Notes: generated from the letters alone by a model not told the origin. A stretch of 64,000 nt of DNA from Xanthoparmelia taractica (GCA_033085395.1 JANQBS010000019.1:1-64000); one strand, 5' to 3'. Counted from the first letter of the stretch, positions 20,601 through 32,911 are shown. Made by a program: numbers and translations.

Positions 20601-23468
20601 CACGTTCATTGATTGACCTCGGCCCGGTATCCAGAATCCCACAGACGGTGAGCCGTTAATACTGTAAGCAACGCGGGTTTGCTGTACACTCAGCTCGACT
20701 TCCAAATTGAAGCGCCAGAAGGTAACACCTCGTTCAGCATGGAGTCGCACACCTCTGACATGCTGTCCTCTCTTTGCCGCCCTCTCTCCACGACCTCCAA
20801 TCTTAGGATTTGTTTGCGATGTTCCGGCACTGCGTCCCGGATGGAAGTCGGGAGTACCATAAGCTGTCGGAACCGCAGCAGTACGAAATTCCTCAAAAAG
20901 CCCATCGTCATTTTCGAGTCGCGACAAGTCTACCTCTTGCTCGAGATCGTCTACAGGCTTGACGTATACAGTCTTTCCACTTCTTGACAGTTTAGGCAAG
21001 CCCGCTATAGGATCTATATATTCAACAGGTAACTCGTGACCATTTTCCGCATTAACATGTTGCGGTGGCGGAGGCAGGAGGTCCATTGCCTCGGGGAATA
21101 GGCGCAAAGTTGGGGCAGGATCATATGAGGAGTCGGCATCTGCTGTGACGATCATGACGCTACCTCTCCATGTCTCGCGTTCGCTGCTGGAAGGGCCACT
21201 TCTGGTCTGCGTCTGCAGTCTGTCTCTCTTTAAGCCCGTGTAACGCAAAAGAGGACCACATTTCAGGTAGAGTGGTGGGTTGAAGGTAGCAAGTGCTGGG
21301 GCTGGCCGTATGCGGATGGACCGCATACTCAAAGTTAGCTCTTTGCTCAAGTATGGCTCGCAAATATGTTCAAAGTGCGCAGGATCATGATCAGCAAGAT
21401 TGGTGCATGAATAAGAGTATACAGACGAAAGACGCGATAGTTGCTCTTTTTTCCCGCGATGGAGAAAGTGGGACACATGACTATCGTGAGGTGATCCCGC
21501 GTGCTTTGTGATCCTTGGAAACTGCTCATGACCCACATACTGCCTTGTACGAATCACGGGTTCGCTTGAGAACAACTCTGCAGGTTTTGTTGTTTGACTA
21601 TGAATGGAATTTGATATCTTACCGTTGTTGTCCTTATGGTCTCTTTGGAGCGATTGCGTCTGTCTGGCTCTTCCCACTTTGCGGCGACTATCAGACCCGC
21701 GCTCTTCCCACCACGTGTTGCCTTTGTCATTAGACTCTTTGCCAGCGACAAAGTCAGCAGCCGTGAGTCTTGCCGTCCCTCCTTGCTTCCATTCGTCGAG
21801 ATTTCTTGGTCCAGCGTTCGACTGTTCGAAGGCAGTCGCAGTATGTTTATGCCTTCGATGCAAGATCGTGGAAAAGTGATGTCTTGAATTTGCTTGACGC
21901 TCGAAGTCCCCCTGCGGCTCACTATCAAACCCTACCGTCTGTCTGGCCTGGATACCAGCAGCAGTCTGAGAAGGTACTGCGAACTTCGTAGCCTGTGATT
22001 GGCCCCGCACAATATGCCGTGATACAGGGTCTGATGTGCCCCCGTAAGTCCCGGCTGATGCATCTTCGCCAAGTCTCTCCACCCTGTTAGCGTATAGGTC
22101 CTGTTGCTCTGTAGGTACATCTCTGGACGACGTATTTTTCCCTGCGGTAACTGGGTTTTGACGATGATTGTCTCTCCGCGCAGCACGTGCTTCGTCTGAT
22201 TTCGCTAACGCATCCGTTCCCCAACTTCTGCTGCGGTGGTGCGAGTGTGCCTTGTCCATATCGCTAGAATAGGCACCAGCGTCTTCCGTATCCTCTTCGC
22301 TGTGAAACCTGACACCTCGTCCTTGTTGCTGGTCGAATTGAGGCTTTTCGGTCGATCTCGTGGACGCCTTAGCGGTACTACCCAGTGGCAAAGGCTGGTA
22401 GGAGTCAGAATATATCCTTCCTGATCGTCGTTGCGATTTTGATTCCCGTCCTGGCTGTTCCCTATGCCTGTCAGGCACGATAGCTTTAGTCTGTTCAGGA
22501 TCTCTTAGTGTTCTAGTAGCACCAGAGTTTGCGGAAAATCGTCTTGATGTGCTTCGATTGGCAGCAAAGTCATTTCCTTGAGTCGATTCGTGCAGTCTCT
22601 CGCGGGCTTGAGACTCCCGAAGCTTTTGTTCCGCAGCCTCCACGCGTGCTCTTTTCTTCTCCTTGCTGGTCAGCTCGGCTTCGAGTTTTTGCAATGGCGA
22701 GTGCTCCGGCGTCCACTCTTTTTTCAGTGGTTGCGTTGCCATGGTTGAAGCACGTCTGGCACTCGATTTGCGCGCTGGAGACACGGTCTCTGGGTACTCC
22801 TGAGCTGCTACTGAGCTGACTCTTTGGCGAGGATTGTTGTCATTGACCTGTTCATAGTGCTGGACTGTAGCTGGGCTATCTTTCTGACTGGAAGGGTCGC
22901 CACTTGCAGAGCGGGATTGTCGTGGGCTTGCTGGATTTGAGAAGCGCCGGGGTGATATGGGGCCGTTGGAGGGCGGGTATGAGTCTCTCTTGTGCTTCTG
23001 GATTTCTGAGTAGAGTCCACCAATGGGACGATTGAGGCTTCCTCGTCTCTCTGGACGTGCTCGCTGAGGGAATGAATTAGGACTAAGATCTAGTGGTTCT
23101 GCGGGTACTGTCTTTCCGGTCAAAGCACGCGCTCGCTCCGCAAAAGAAGCGGAATCGTTGCCTTGGAGTGGGCTATAGGTGTCGGTAGTGTAGGGAGCGC
23201 GGTAGGAAATAGGGGGGGCTTTTGGCACTTCGGGCGCAGGAGGCTGAGGAAAGTTCTCAATTGGTGTTGACCTAGAACCACTGCCACTTGACCTCCGCCT
23301 CTTGGAGGTCGATCTTGCCAAAGCGTTGCCTTGAGGGGATTGGTCCATGCTTTGCGACGAAGGAAGGGACGATTGTAGTGGGAGGTTCGGGTTGACCCTC
23401 AAAGGGGCCTGATTAATTTCTGTGCCTGCATTGTATAGTCGCTGCATTTGCATGCGCTGTGTCTCCAT
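17695..23468 (-). CDS. Very long PhoD-like phosphatase domain protein
   Basis: Five exons on the minus strand: 23,468-20,563, 20,515-20,205, 20,071-19,815, 19,762-19,410 and 19,357-17,695, about 1829 residues. All introns are GT-AG and frames agree throughout. The N-terminal approximately 700 residues and the C-terminal approximately 350 are disordered and Ser/Arg/Gln-rich. The middle is a PhoD-type metallophosphatase: FNPPLYLKCGPLLRYTG, GGGDQIYNDVV, VNMWDDHDIIDGFGSYP (formed across an intron), LVLGVPIAYPRLVWLE, LNKFDGGVEILDDLDDHW and LGGDVHLAAVGQFYSN, with metal-binding Asp/His in GGGDQ, DDHD and GGDVH. Orthologs of this layout are common in Pezizomycotina; the substrate is unknown. An extra intron inside exon 1 is possible: a consensus donor at 21,622 and an acceptor at 21,302 would remove 321 bp (107 residues) in frame. 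Confidence 0.85.
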
Positions 23469-24782
23469 GATGCTGTCTGTTTAATTGAATTGATAAGGAT
23501 TGGGAAATCAAATGCTCATTGTTCGGGGGGGCGCATGTACTTCTTCTAGGTTGGTCTCTAGAGTAAATGAATGTGGATTTGCTTATATCGAAAAAAGGAG
23601 GGGCATGATCGCAAGGATCGTTGGGATGTTCAATTACTGGTGCAGGCACATGTGTATAGCTACCTGACCACCACCGGTTTGAGCAAAGTGAAGGGGAAGA
23701 AATGCAAGCAGAAGATAAGGTAGAAAAAGTAGGCAAGTCAAGTAATCAGGAGAAATCATACCTTGGAGCTTGGCCAAGCTTCATAAGGTCAAGGTAATCT
23801 TCCATTGGTAGCTTCGCCGATCAAATCCACCGGCCCGCCAACCGAGCTCCATCGTGAGACGTGCACCGTGGGCAATTTGCCAAGTCGTTTCAACCTCCCC
23901 TACGAAGCTCGTACCTTCATTCAGCTAATAGCTTGAATTTTTATATTCAACTTCATTCATTATTTCCTTCGTAGTGATACTATCCTGTATTCCTAAGGTA
24001 CTTGTTGGGGTGTACCCTCCTCTGTCCGCCTTGCCCGGCCACATTACCTAGCCCTAACGGAGCCCTGAGCTAGCCGGATATAGGAGGTTAGGGCTGGAAT
24101 AGGGCCAGATGGTTGGAAGGGTATAACGGGGAGCACAGGAGAGCGGTGAGGGAGCACGGGCGAGCATAAGGAGCACCAGGGCAGTGAGAAATAATTGAGG
24201 AGGACGAGAAGAACAATTAAGAAAAGCCTTAGAAGAACCAAATTGATATTGGATCTTTCTCGTCGCCGCTGTTCCAGTAGACCAGCGCTTAAAGTTATAG
24301 AAGATGATTATATTGCCGTCGATATAACCCATGTATATTCCTAGCGAACTGCTCCTCTGCGCGTAAAAGAGTAATATAATAGGTTCTAATAATGGTAGTT
24401 ATACGAGAGGCGTTCCGCGACGATTACCCGGGTCGCGCGCGATAATAGGGCGACGCTCAACCCGATTCCTAATTGGGGGTGACAGATTTCTGTCTTCTTG
24501 GCTGTCCTTCTCTCTGCCATTATCAGCATAAGCTCTACAACGAAGTCAAGACTGCTTGTGCAGTGCACGAATCTGCATTCATTCATTTCATTGCAATTTG
24601 GCTCAATGTTCAATTCCATCGCCGCTTGACAAAGAGCATTGTCTCTCGAGTCAGACCTGTTTCATATTTCTCCAAGCATTCCCTATCCGGCCTTCTTTGA
24701 CTGACGTCGAAGCCCTCTCGATCATTCAGAGCAACTTCCATCCCCTTCCATGGCGCTTCTATAAAACTCCGGCTTTTAGATC
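23469..24782. other. Divergent intergenic region with an unusual 0.4-kb block
   Basis: This 1.3-kb region separates the PhoD-like gene and kex2. Positions about 24,048-24,440 differ in texture. They start with CTAGCCCTAAC and, 30 bases on, its inverse GGTTAGGGCTGG, then a long purine-rich stretch with repeated GGAGCA units (24,131-24,176), then an AT-rich part with CG-rich islands (TCGCGCGCGA). No frame is recognisable; it may be an old transposon relic. The final 300 bases are normal and should hold the kex2 promoter. Confidence 0.5.
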
Positions 24783-27392
24783 ATGCTACTTCCAAAATGC
24801 CTAGGGCTGCTCGCACTGGCATGCATTTCCTCCGGCGCAACTCCACGCATTCGCAACCACGATACCCACGACTACTATGCCTTGCATCTTCGATCCGATA
24901 CATCGCCTCAAGATGTTGCGTCTGCGCTTGGCCTAGACTATGAAGGCAAGCTGGGAGAGCTACCGGATCACCACACCTTTTCCTCGCCTCGGCATAGGAG
25001 GCATGCAGCGGATGATATTCTCGAAGACTTACGACGACGGCGCCGAAAAAGGGATTTTCTCGGAATGGGAGGCCTGGAAGGGATATTATGGTCACAAAGG
25101 CAGAAGACTAAGGCTCGCATGATGAAGCGGAATGTACTGCCTCCCATAGAATATCGGGCACCCCCTATCCCTAGAAGTCAAGAAGATGCAAAACCAGACG
25201 TGCCCGTTGAAAACGTGCCCGTTAACATCGAGCCCGTTGCGAACCCGGAAGCGGTGGCCCAGAGGACAGACCTGGCGAGAGAACTCAGTATTGAAGACCC
25301 TATATTTGATGAGCAATGGCATTTGTTTAATACCATACAGCTTGGCCACGATATAAATGTTACCGGTGTTTGGAAACAGGGCATTACCGGTGAAGGTGCC
25401 ACGGCGGTTATGGTCGATGATGGTATTGATATGTACAGCGACGATCTGAAGGACAACTATTTTGCTAAAGGATCGTACGATTTCAACGAGCAAACAGATG
25501 AACCTAAACCAAGGCTCAAAGATGATAGACATGGCACAAGATGCGCTGGGGAGATTGCTGCTGTCAAAAATGGAGTCTGTGGTGTTGGCGTGGCCTACAG
25601 TGCCCGGATCGGTGGTCTCCGAATCCTTTCCAAGATCATCACAGACGAAGATGAAGCATCGGCGATGAATTACGCTTTCCAGGACAATCAAATCTACTCT
25701 TGCTCTTGGGGTCCTCCAGATGACGGACGGTCTATGGATGCCCCAGGTATCCTGATTCGAAAAGCGGTAGTAAATGCTATTCAGAACGGACGACAAGGAA
25801 AGGGAAATATCTACGTATTTGCGGCCGGAAACGGTCGTGGATCTGGGGACAACTGCAATTTTGATGGATATACCAACAGCATTTACACGATTACCGTTGG
25901 AGGTATTGACAGAAAAGGTAAACAGACTTATTACTCGGAACACTGCTCTGCCCAGCTGGTTGTTACCTATAGCAGTGGCAGCGGAGATGCCATACATACT
26001 ACGGACGTTGGCGTCAATCAGTGCTACGCGAACCATGGTGGCACTTCAGCTGCTGCACCCCTGGGAGCTGGTGTATTCGCTTTGGCGTTATCAGCTCGAC
26101 CAGAGCTCACTTGGCGGGATTTGCAACAAATTCTTGTTATGACTTCGGTTCCAATCAATGAGGATGAAGACTGGGATACAACCTACATTGGTAGGAAGTT
26201 TAGTCATGCCTACGGCTATGGTAAGTTAGACGCCTACGCTGTGGTGGAGAAGGCCAAGACCATGGATCTCCTAAAGCCACAAGCATGGTTGAAGTCACCC
26301 TGGATGCACGTCAAACACCCAATTCCTCAAGGTGTGGAGGGACTACTGAGCACTTTTGAAGTCACGCAAGACCAAATGAAAAAAGCGAACCTCGAGCGAG
26401 TCGAACATGTCACTGTCACTATGAACATTGAACACACCCGTCGTGGCGACCTTAGCGTCGAGCTCCGAAGCCCGACGAATCTTGTCAGCCACCTAAGTGT
26501 AACACGCCGCTTGGACGACGCAAAACAAGGTTATGTTGACTGGACTTTTATGTCGGTAGCCCATTGGTAAGCTTGCGTTGTGCCTGTACCCATAGACCTT
26601 CTATATCAACTGACACAATCTAGGGGGGAACCTGGGATCGGCAAGTGGAGCGTTGTCGTCAAAGACACTCAAGTCAACGAGCATAACGGTTCCTTCACTG
26701 ACTGGAGATTGACTCTTTGGGGCGAGTGTATCGATCCTTCATCCCAAGAGCTCCTCCCTATGCCCAAGGAGGACGATGACGACGACCACGATGTCATGAC
26801 CGCCTCTCCTTCGTTTGTGAGCGTCAGTCCCGTCATCATCGAAACCGACCTCCCTGCAAACCCGACTGACCACCAACACCGCCCCGTCAACGCAAAACCC
26901 ACAAACCCAAGTCCTCAGACCACTACTACCTCATCATCATCATCTCCGTCTGTAGTTGCATCTGCATCTGCATCTACATCTGCGTCTGCCACCGCAACCA
27001 GTCTTCCTCCCGAACCACCCGAGGAAGACAAAGAATCATCCCACTTCCTCCCCCACTACTTCCCAACCTTCGGCGTCAGCAAACGCACCCAAATCTGGAT
27101 CTACGGCGCCTTCGCCATCATCGTACTCTTCTGCGCCGGTCTCGGCACGTACTTTTTCGTCCAGCGCCGTAAGCGGAGGAGAAGCGAGAGGGAGGATTAC
27201 GAATTCGAGGTGCTGGATGATGAGGATGTGGCGCTGAATGGGGGCGTGGGCGAGAAGAAGAAGACGAGAAGGGCGGGGGAGCTGTATGATGCGTTTGCGG
27301 GGGAGAGCGATGAGGAAGGGTTGTTGAGCGAGGAGGACGACGAGGAGTATCGGGATGAGGGACCGGCTGAGAGGGAAGGGAAGCAGAGATGA
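24783..27392 (+). CDS. kex2: Kexin, subtilisin-like proprotein convertase
   Basis: Two exons, 24,783-26,566 and 26,624-27,392, giving 850 residues; the 57-bp intron has GTAAGC, a CTGAC branch and TAG. A signal peptide covers about 1-19. The propeptide contains dibasic sites (RRRRRKR, about 84-90) and the likely autoprocessing site MMKR/N at about 116. The catalytic triad is Asp212 (AVMVDDGIDM), His250 (DDRHGTRCAGE) and Ser422 (NHGGTSAAAPLGAG), with oxyanion Asn350 (FAAGNG). A P domain follows (about 490-620), then a Ser/Thr-rich stalk, one membrane span at about 752-774 and a 76-residue acidic cytosolic tail. Kex2 cleaves after Lys-Arg or Arg-Arg in the late Golgi, maturing secreted proteins and mating peptides. 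All key residues are present. Confidence 0.96.
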
Positions 27393-27673
27393 GAGGTGAG
27401 GGTTCTCTGTTTGGACGGCTGTCGTTGTTGGGAGTTTGTGGAGTTGGTTTGAGCTTGCATGGCGTGGAGTATGTAGCATATATACTTACATCAATGGCAG
27501 ATGTCACCATTCAATGCGTGTTTCTTTCGCCGTTTGCCGTACTATCGCTATGATTATCATTAGATATTTTCAGTGTGCATTGCCATATATCGTGCTACGC
27601 TCGTGCACTACCTCCATTGCAAAATGCCTATGTACAATCATTACCCCGTCGCCCCCTTCCTTCCTTCCTTCAT

Positions 27674-29153
27674 TCATCCCTCCGCCTCCATCTCGCTGAC
27701 ATACCTCTCCCAAGTCTCCACCACCCCGGAATAAAACTCTACATGCTTATCCGCGAACGCGCCCAAACAATCCCTAAACTCGGCCGCCTTGATGCGCTCA
27801 AAATCGCCCACCTCCCTCACCACCTCCCCGTCAAACGCCTCCGTCGTCCTCCTCGCATCCTCCACCTCGCGCACCAGCTTCTCAATCTGCATTTCCAGTT
27901 TCCGCACCCTGTCCCTCCTGCTCGCCTCGTGGTCTACGCCTCTCACGTCCTCAATCTTGGAGCGTATGAAGCCGGTAGGACCTTGCGATGTATGGGCCGA
28001 TGAGGCCAGGGTGTCGCGGTCAAAGGATGCTTTGGTGAGGTATTCGGTCAGGCCTTCGTAGTCGAGCTGTTTCTGCTCCCGGGATTTGAGCAGGGACTTC
28101 AATGACGAGGTGTAGGCTTCCATGTCCCGCAGGCTGCCGAGGTAGTCTCGGTCCGTGTGTTCCTTTAGCGCCGTTATGCCCTTTGCCGTTTCTTCCACGC
28201 CCTGGGCAAATGCATGCACGGGGCCTTCCACGCCTGGTTCCAGCGCCCCGAGTTTCATGAACTGGACGCTCAGGTCTGTGTAGTCGGATTCGAGATCTGC
28301 TTCTCTGCGGGCGACGCGTGCTATTATACGGGAGACGTGTCCGAGGTCTTCGTCGAGTTTGTCCGCTTTCTCCCGCACTTCGATGAAGCGTTTATCCGGC
28401 TTGTGGACTTTGGAAAAGGCGTTAACAAAAGTGTCTGCGAAGTTGTCGAATACCGAAGAGCCTGATTCGGAGACGCTGGTGTTGCGTTTGGGATGACTCC
28501 GCATGGTTGAGTTCCAGTCGCTGGATTCGAGAAAGATCATGAGGAGGACGGCGCGGCGGAGGGTCGGGTGCATGGCAATTCGTTTCAGGAAGCGGTGCAG
28601 GGAGTGAGCTCTTCGGTGGGTGAAGTCAGGGCCAAAACGGTCGCCGCGGACGTATTCCATTTTGTGCTTGTCTGGGAGAGGAGGAACGGCGCATTGAGGG
28701 TATTCTCGGCAGAGCGTCTTGTAGAGAAAGACGAAGTCGGTGAAACGCCGACGGACTTTGACGGTAGGTTTCTGAAAGGAGGGGAAATCGGTCTACAATG
28801 GCGTTGTTAGCTGTTGCATGATGCGTAGCTTGAGCGCTAAGCGCTAGGATGTTTGACATGGCAGAACGTACAGTTGTGGTAACCAGATAGGAGACGTAGG
28901 CATCTTTCGTGCCATCATTCTCCTTCAAAGGTGTGTCCACTGTGCAATCGAGTCTCCCATCTCCTATGCCCGCAAGATCTACAGCGTCTGCGTCTGCGCC
29001 TGCCTGTGATGAGCTGTGGTTTGCTTTTCTTTTCCCACTAGATTTTGCTCCATATGTAGTCTCTTCAGGTTGACTGGACCCTCCCGTAGTGGGTCTTGGA
29101 CTATCGCCGTCTGGATCGTTTCGCCATGACACGCTGTCAAAGTCGTTGTCCAT
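27674..29153 (-). CDS. snx4: Sorting nexin Snx4/Atg24-like
   Basis: Two exons, 29,153-28,872 and 28,792-27,674, giving 466 residues. The 79-bp intron splits the PX domain: exon 1 ends YVSYLVTT and exon 2 resumes TDFPSFQKPTVKVRRRF, giving the phosphoinositide-contacting RRRFTDFVFLYKTL, the PPLPDKH loop and RRAHSLHRFLKRIAMHP. The remainder is a BAR-like coiled coil (about 210-460). Start is the ATG of MDNDFDSVSWRNDP at 29,153, which matches the usual N-terminus; the upstream in-frame TTG is not used. Snx4 recycles SNAREs from endosomes and acts in selective autophagy (Cvt, mitophagy). Its 3' end faces kex2 with 281 bp between stops. Confidence 0.93.
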
Positions 29154-29674
29154 AGGGGATCTTTGGACGTGCGAAGTCAATTTAGCTCCGCAAGACGGCG
29201 GCCAAAATAGGGCGGAGACTTAGGTACTGTTGCCGAGAAAGGGAAAATTGATTGATACCAATGCTGCTTCGAGTTTATTCATTTAGCGCCAGTGGAAGAG
29301 TGAGGTGGAAAAGCTGGCATAGCGAGCGTGGGTCATTACGTTCAGCGGACGAACCGTGGAGGATTGCGGAACTAAGCCGGTGCACTTCTGGTGCTTGGCT
29401 GGGTATAATTCTAGGGTACAGTTCAGAGTACCTTACTACTGTTACTCCTACTGAGAGAACTGGCTTCTGGAAATGATACACGATCTGAAAGCCTTCTACT
29501 CGTATGCGCCATCTAAATGCTTTCCAAGCATGCTCCCCCCATCTGAGCGTGTTTTGCACTGCTAAACGCCGATATGCAATTCTCTGCCCCTTTATCAAAC
29601 ACGGTAGCCGTCCAATCGGCTACCTTGGAGCATACTTCCAGGCCGGGCCGGTGAATACAGGTGGGAGTTGAGAA
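29154..29674. other. Promoter of snx4 and 3' region of tvp38
   Basis: This 521-bp stretch lies between tandem minus-strand genes. No gene or repeat is seen. Confidence 0.6.
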
Positions 29675-30935
29675 TTAACGTTGTGGTGGCTGTTTGTCGA
29701 GACCAATTGCTCCCTCTTCGTCATCACCATACCTGAAGACATTATCATCATCATCAAAGTCGTCTCGGTAGCTCTCTGAGCCTCCATCGGGACCTAGGAA
29801 ATCTATTTGGTCGTCTCGAATGAGTGTAGCAGTCTGTTCCTCTGGATTATCCGAAAAATCATCTCCATTGGGTGTCGCTGGATGCTGGAGTTTAGACCTT
29901 TCTTCGGCCTCTATTTGCCGCGATCGAGCGAGCGTCCTGCGAATGTCAGATAAAGACTTCCGACGGTTCTCCAAAAAACGGACCTCTTATAAATAATCCA
30001 ACCAGTAAGAGCGCCAAGGATGACACCAAAGATGATACTCGCCCAGTTGATGGCTTTAGTGGTCGTGTCCATCTTCTCTCCGCTCTTTGCAATGACCGCA
30101 AGTCGAGATCCAATAAATATTGCTATTAGGAGCTTAGGCGTTGCGGCAGCAGTTGCGGCGGCAAACATAAGCGGTTGCACTGTAGGAAAAGTCGATATAG
30201 CTCCATTTGAAATACTATAAGGGAGAGGGCATAGTCTGATCATCACTAAAAGCTTTAGGCCGTCATGTTTCAGGACGAGAGACAGCGCTTCGTATCTTTT
30301 ATCGTTTGCTACCAGCCGATTGACGAAATTCGAGAGTAGCGTACGAGAGACTATGAAGGAGCATGTAGATCCTACTACAGTTGCAGAAGCGACGATTGGC
30401 CAGCTGTCATCGTGTGAGCTTGCCATAGGAAGTTGTCGCGCCTAGGCATGGATTGTGCAATAGCTTACCCCCATGGAAAGCCGTAGACGAAGCCAGCGAG
30501 CGTCAGGCAGGTCGAATAGCCTATTACGGGGGGAAACGCAGTCGCAAAAGTCATGGCCCAAAGGATTAGCCAGCCCCCTCTCAGATTCTTCCATTTTTCT
30601 GCTACTGGCTCGAGCCATGCAAATATCTTTTCACTGAAGACAAAGAACAGTATAGTGAGCGCAATCGTAACGAGGCCAGCAGTGACGGAGAGGGCCAACT
30701 GGGCAGAGGTTATCCCTTCTACCAACTTGGACAATCGACGCCATAACTTTTGCACACTATTGAGTGAGCTGTCGATAAAGCTTGACCGCCGTCGGCCATG
30801 AGCCTGGTTGTTCCTCGTAAGCGACTGGCTTGACCGAGCCCATGGGGCGTGAGTGCTTTGGTGAGAGATATTAGGCGATCGGGGGGGCGAAACGGGCAGA
30901 GCCAGTGCTCGTGCGGTGGAGTTATAATCAGTCAT
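29675..30935 (-). CDS. tvp38: Golgi membrane protein Tvp38 (VTT/DedA-like domain)
   Basis: Three exons, 30,935-30,469, 30,403-29,984 and 29,936-29,675, giving 382 residues. The start is the first ATG ([12 protein letters not shown]); an upstream TTG in frame is ignored. Membrane spans are visible at [82 protein letters not shown] and [20 protein letters not shown]. The VTT signature segment [20 protein letters not shown] is created across intron 1. The third exon supplies the cytosolic tail ([14 protein letters not shown], then an acidic DDFDDDDN segment) typical of fungal Tvp38. Yeast Tvp38 resides in Tlg2-containing Golgi vesicles; the family is linked to lipid scrambling. The 47-bp second intron uses a non-ideal GTCCGT donor. 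Confidence 0.92.
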
Positions 30936-31249
30936 GGCGTCCTGGAGAGCAGCAAAAACCAAGACTGGATATAATAATACATATTGCTTTTCAACCTACA
31001 GGCAACATCAGAAGTTTAGAAGTACTTCGTAAGCCCGAGGGGCTGTGAAACACTGAATTTAGCGCGTGCATAAAGCAATATGATACTTGGCGCTCAATGA
31101 CCTTCGCTTTGGCATCAACCTCGTGAATAGCAACTACCGGATCTTGAAAATCATTATCCGATCTGCGTCCATCGCAGAAAGAGTTGACCTTTACATAATA
31201 CACAAATGTTGTATTATGCATATATACGAACTTCCACACGCTCAATCCC
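30936..31249. promoter_or_regulatory. Divergent promoter between tvp38 and the DHCR24-like gene
   Basis: This 314-bp spacer separates two opposite start codons. Near the right side an inverted repeat, ATAATAC (31,195-31,201) and GTATTAT (31,211-31,217), is followed by TATATA at about 31,221, 25-30 bases before the right-hand ATG. The TATA is too close to the ATG to be a classical core element unless the leader is very short. Confidence 0.35.
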
Positions 31250-32911
31250 ATGAGGCCTTACATACCTCTATGGCTTGCCAATCGGCGACCACTCCTGCTT
31301 GCTTTCCCTATACAAGCAACGCCTTCTCCCTTCTTACATTATCCCATGCCTACTTCGTTCCCACAATATCCCCGGAGTACTCGAGCTCTCTCCACAGCCA
31401 CGACAAACGCGTCTATATACAGCCACGACAGAGCCGTTGACCGCATTTCTACCAGCGTCAGAGACTTTTATGACCGGAAGCAGAAATTCCGCATCTTCCA
31501 TGGCTCTACGAACAGCACGCGGCCGTCCACTCCTGCTACACGCAAAAACATCGTCGATACGAGCCCTCTCTCTCATATCCTCGACGTCAACACCGAAAAA
31601 CGAACTGTCTTAGTCGAGCCGAATGTACCCATGGATAAGTTGGTGGAGAAGACATTAAAATATGGATTAGTGCCACCTGTGGTGATGGAGTTCCCGGGCA
31701 TCACTGCGGGAGGCGGTTATGCTGGGACATCAGGTGAGAGCAGTTCTTTTAAGCATGGATTCTTCAATCAAACAATTAATTGTATCGAGATGATACTTGC
31801 CAATGGGGATATCGTTAAATGCTCGAAGAACGAAAATCCCGATCTCTTTGATGGAGCAGCTGGCGCAGTGGGTAGCCTAGGCGTCACAACTTTGATCGAA
31901 TTGCAACTCCGCGAAGCCAAAAAATACGTCGAGACAGTATACCATCCTGTATTATGTGTGGCTGAAGCTATCGAGAAGATTGAAGAGGCTATAATGGATC
32001 CTAAGCTTGACTATGTGGATGGTATTCTATACTCCAAAACCCAGGGCGCCGTTATTACTGGCCGGATAACGGATACTCCCAACCAGAACGCTCGGGTTCA
32101 ACGCTTCAGTGACGCCAAGGATCCCTGGTTCTATCTTCATGTACAAGACACAATCGCAAAGAGCGACAGTCCAACAACAGAGATGATTCCACTGGCTGAA
32201 TATCTTTTTCGCTACGATCGTGGCGGTTTCTGGGTTGGGGCTCTTGCCTTCGATTACTTCAAAATGCCTTTTAACGACTACACCCGCTGGTGGCTTGATG
32301 ACTTTTTACACACACGTATGATGTATACGGCTTTACACGCCAGTGGACAATCTAAAAAGTGTATAATTCAGGATTTAGCCCTGCCATTTTCGACGGCTGA
32401 GCAGTTCGTCAATTATACGGACAAAGTATTCGGTATTTATCCTCTCTGGCTTTGCCCTCTACGTCAGAGCCAGCCGCCAACCATGCATCCTCATATAGAC
32501 GAAGTGGACAAGCCTATGCTTAATATTGGCCTCTGGGGATTCGGTCCACCTCGACCGGATGATTTTGTGCAAGCGAATCGTGACCTTGAGCGAAAGCTCC
32601 GGGAGCTGGGCGGGATGAAGTGGTTATATGCGCAAACTTATTACACAGAAGATGAGTTCTGGCAGATGTACGATCGGAAGTGGTACGATGCATTGCGTGA
32701 AAAGTACAATGCAACTTCTCTGCCAAGCGTCTACGAGAAAGTGAAAGTTGACGTCAACATCGAAGGAAAGTCAGTTGATGCGCCTTTTGGTTCCTCCCTT
32801 ATCAACACATGGCCTTTCGGTGGTCTCTACGGTATCAAAAAGGCCATTGATAGTGGTGCGTACCTCCAGGCCAGGAAATCGGCATGGAGGTCGATTGGGG
32901 AGGTGACTTGA
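31250..32911 (+). CDS. FAD-dependent oxidoreductase, DHCR24/DWF1 (Delta24-sterol reductase-like)
   Basis: A single exon of 553 residues. The N-terminus is basic and hydroxylated (MRPYIPLWLANRRPLLLAF...), possibly a mitochondrial or membrane signal; a second ATG at about residue 33 is an alternative start. The FAD-binding PCMH domain is visible at VDTSPLSHILDVNTEKRTVLVEP, PVVMEFPGITAGGGYAGTSG, SSFKHGFFNQTINCIEMILA and DLFDGAAGAVGSLGVTT. The C-terminal half (GGFWVGALAFDYFKMPFN, WLYAQTYYTEDEFWQMYDR) matches the DHCR24/Diminuto family, which reduces the sterol side-chain double bond in animals and plants. Ergosterol synthesis in fungi uses other reductases, so the substrate here is uncertain. It is divergent from tvp38. 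Confidence 0.88.
   Translation: MRPYIPLWLANRRPLLLAFPIQATPSPFLHYPMPTSFPQYPRSTRALSTATTNASIYSHDRAVDRISTSVRDFYDRKQKFRIFHGSTNSTRPSTPATRKNIVDTSPLSHILDVNTEKRTVLVEPNVPMDKLVEKTLKYGLVPPVVMEFPGITAGGGYAGTSGESSSFKHGFFNQTINCIEMILANGDIVKCSKNENPDLFDGAAGAVGSLGVTTLIELQLREAKKYVETVYHPVLCVAEAIEKIEEAIMDPKLDYVDGILYSKTQGAVITGRITDTPNQNARVQRFSDAKDPWFYLHVQDTIAKSDSPTTEMIPLAEYLFRYDRGGFWVGALAFDYFKMPFNDYTRWWLDDFLHTRMMYTALHASGQSKKCIIQDLALPFSTAEQFVNYTDKVFGIYPLWLCPLRQSQPPTMHPHIDEVDKPMLNIGLWGFGPPRPDDFVQANRDLERKLRELGGMKWLYAQTYYTEDEFWQMYDRKWYDALREKYNATSLPSVYEKVKVDVNIEGKSVDAPFGSSLINTWPFGGLYGIKKAIDSGAYLQARKSAWRSIGEVT

Noticed and set aside
24757..24768. TATAAAA just upstream of kex2
   Set aside because: Only about 17 bases before the ATG, which leaves no room for a normal transcription start and leader.
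25092..26036. A 314-codon minus-strand frame inside kex2
   Set aside because: A shadow of a clearly recognised gene; its composition reflects the codon use of the opposite strand.
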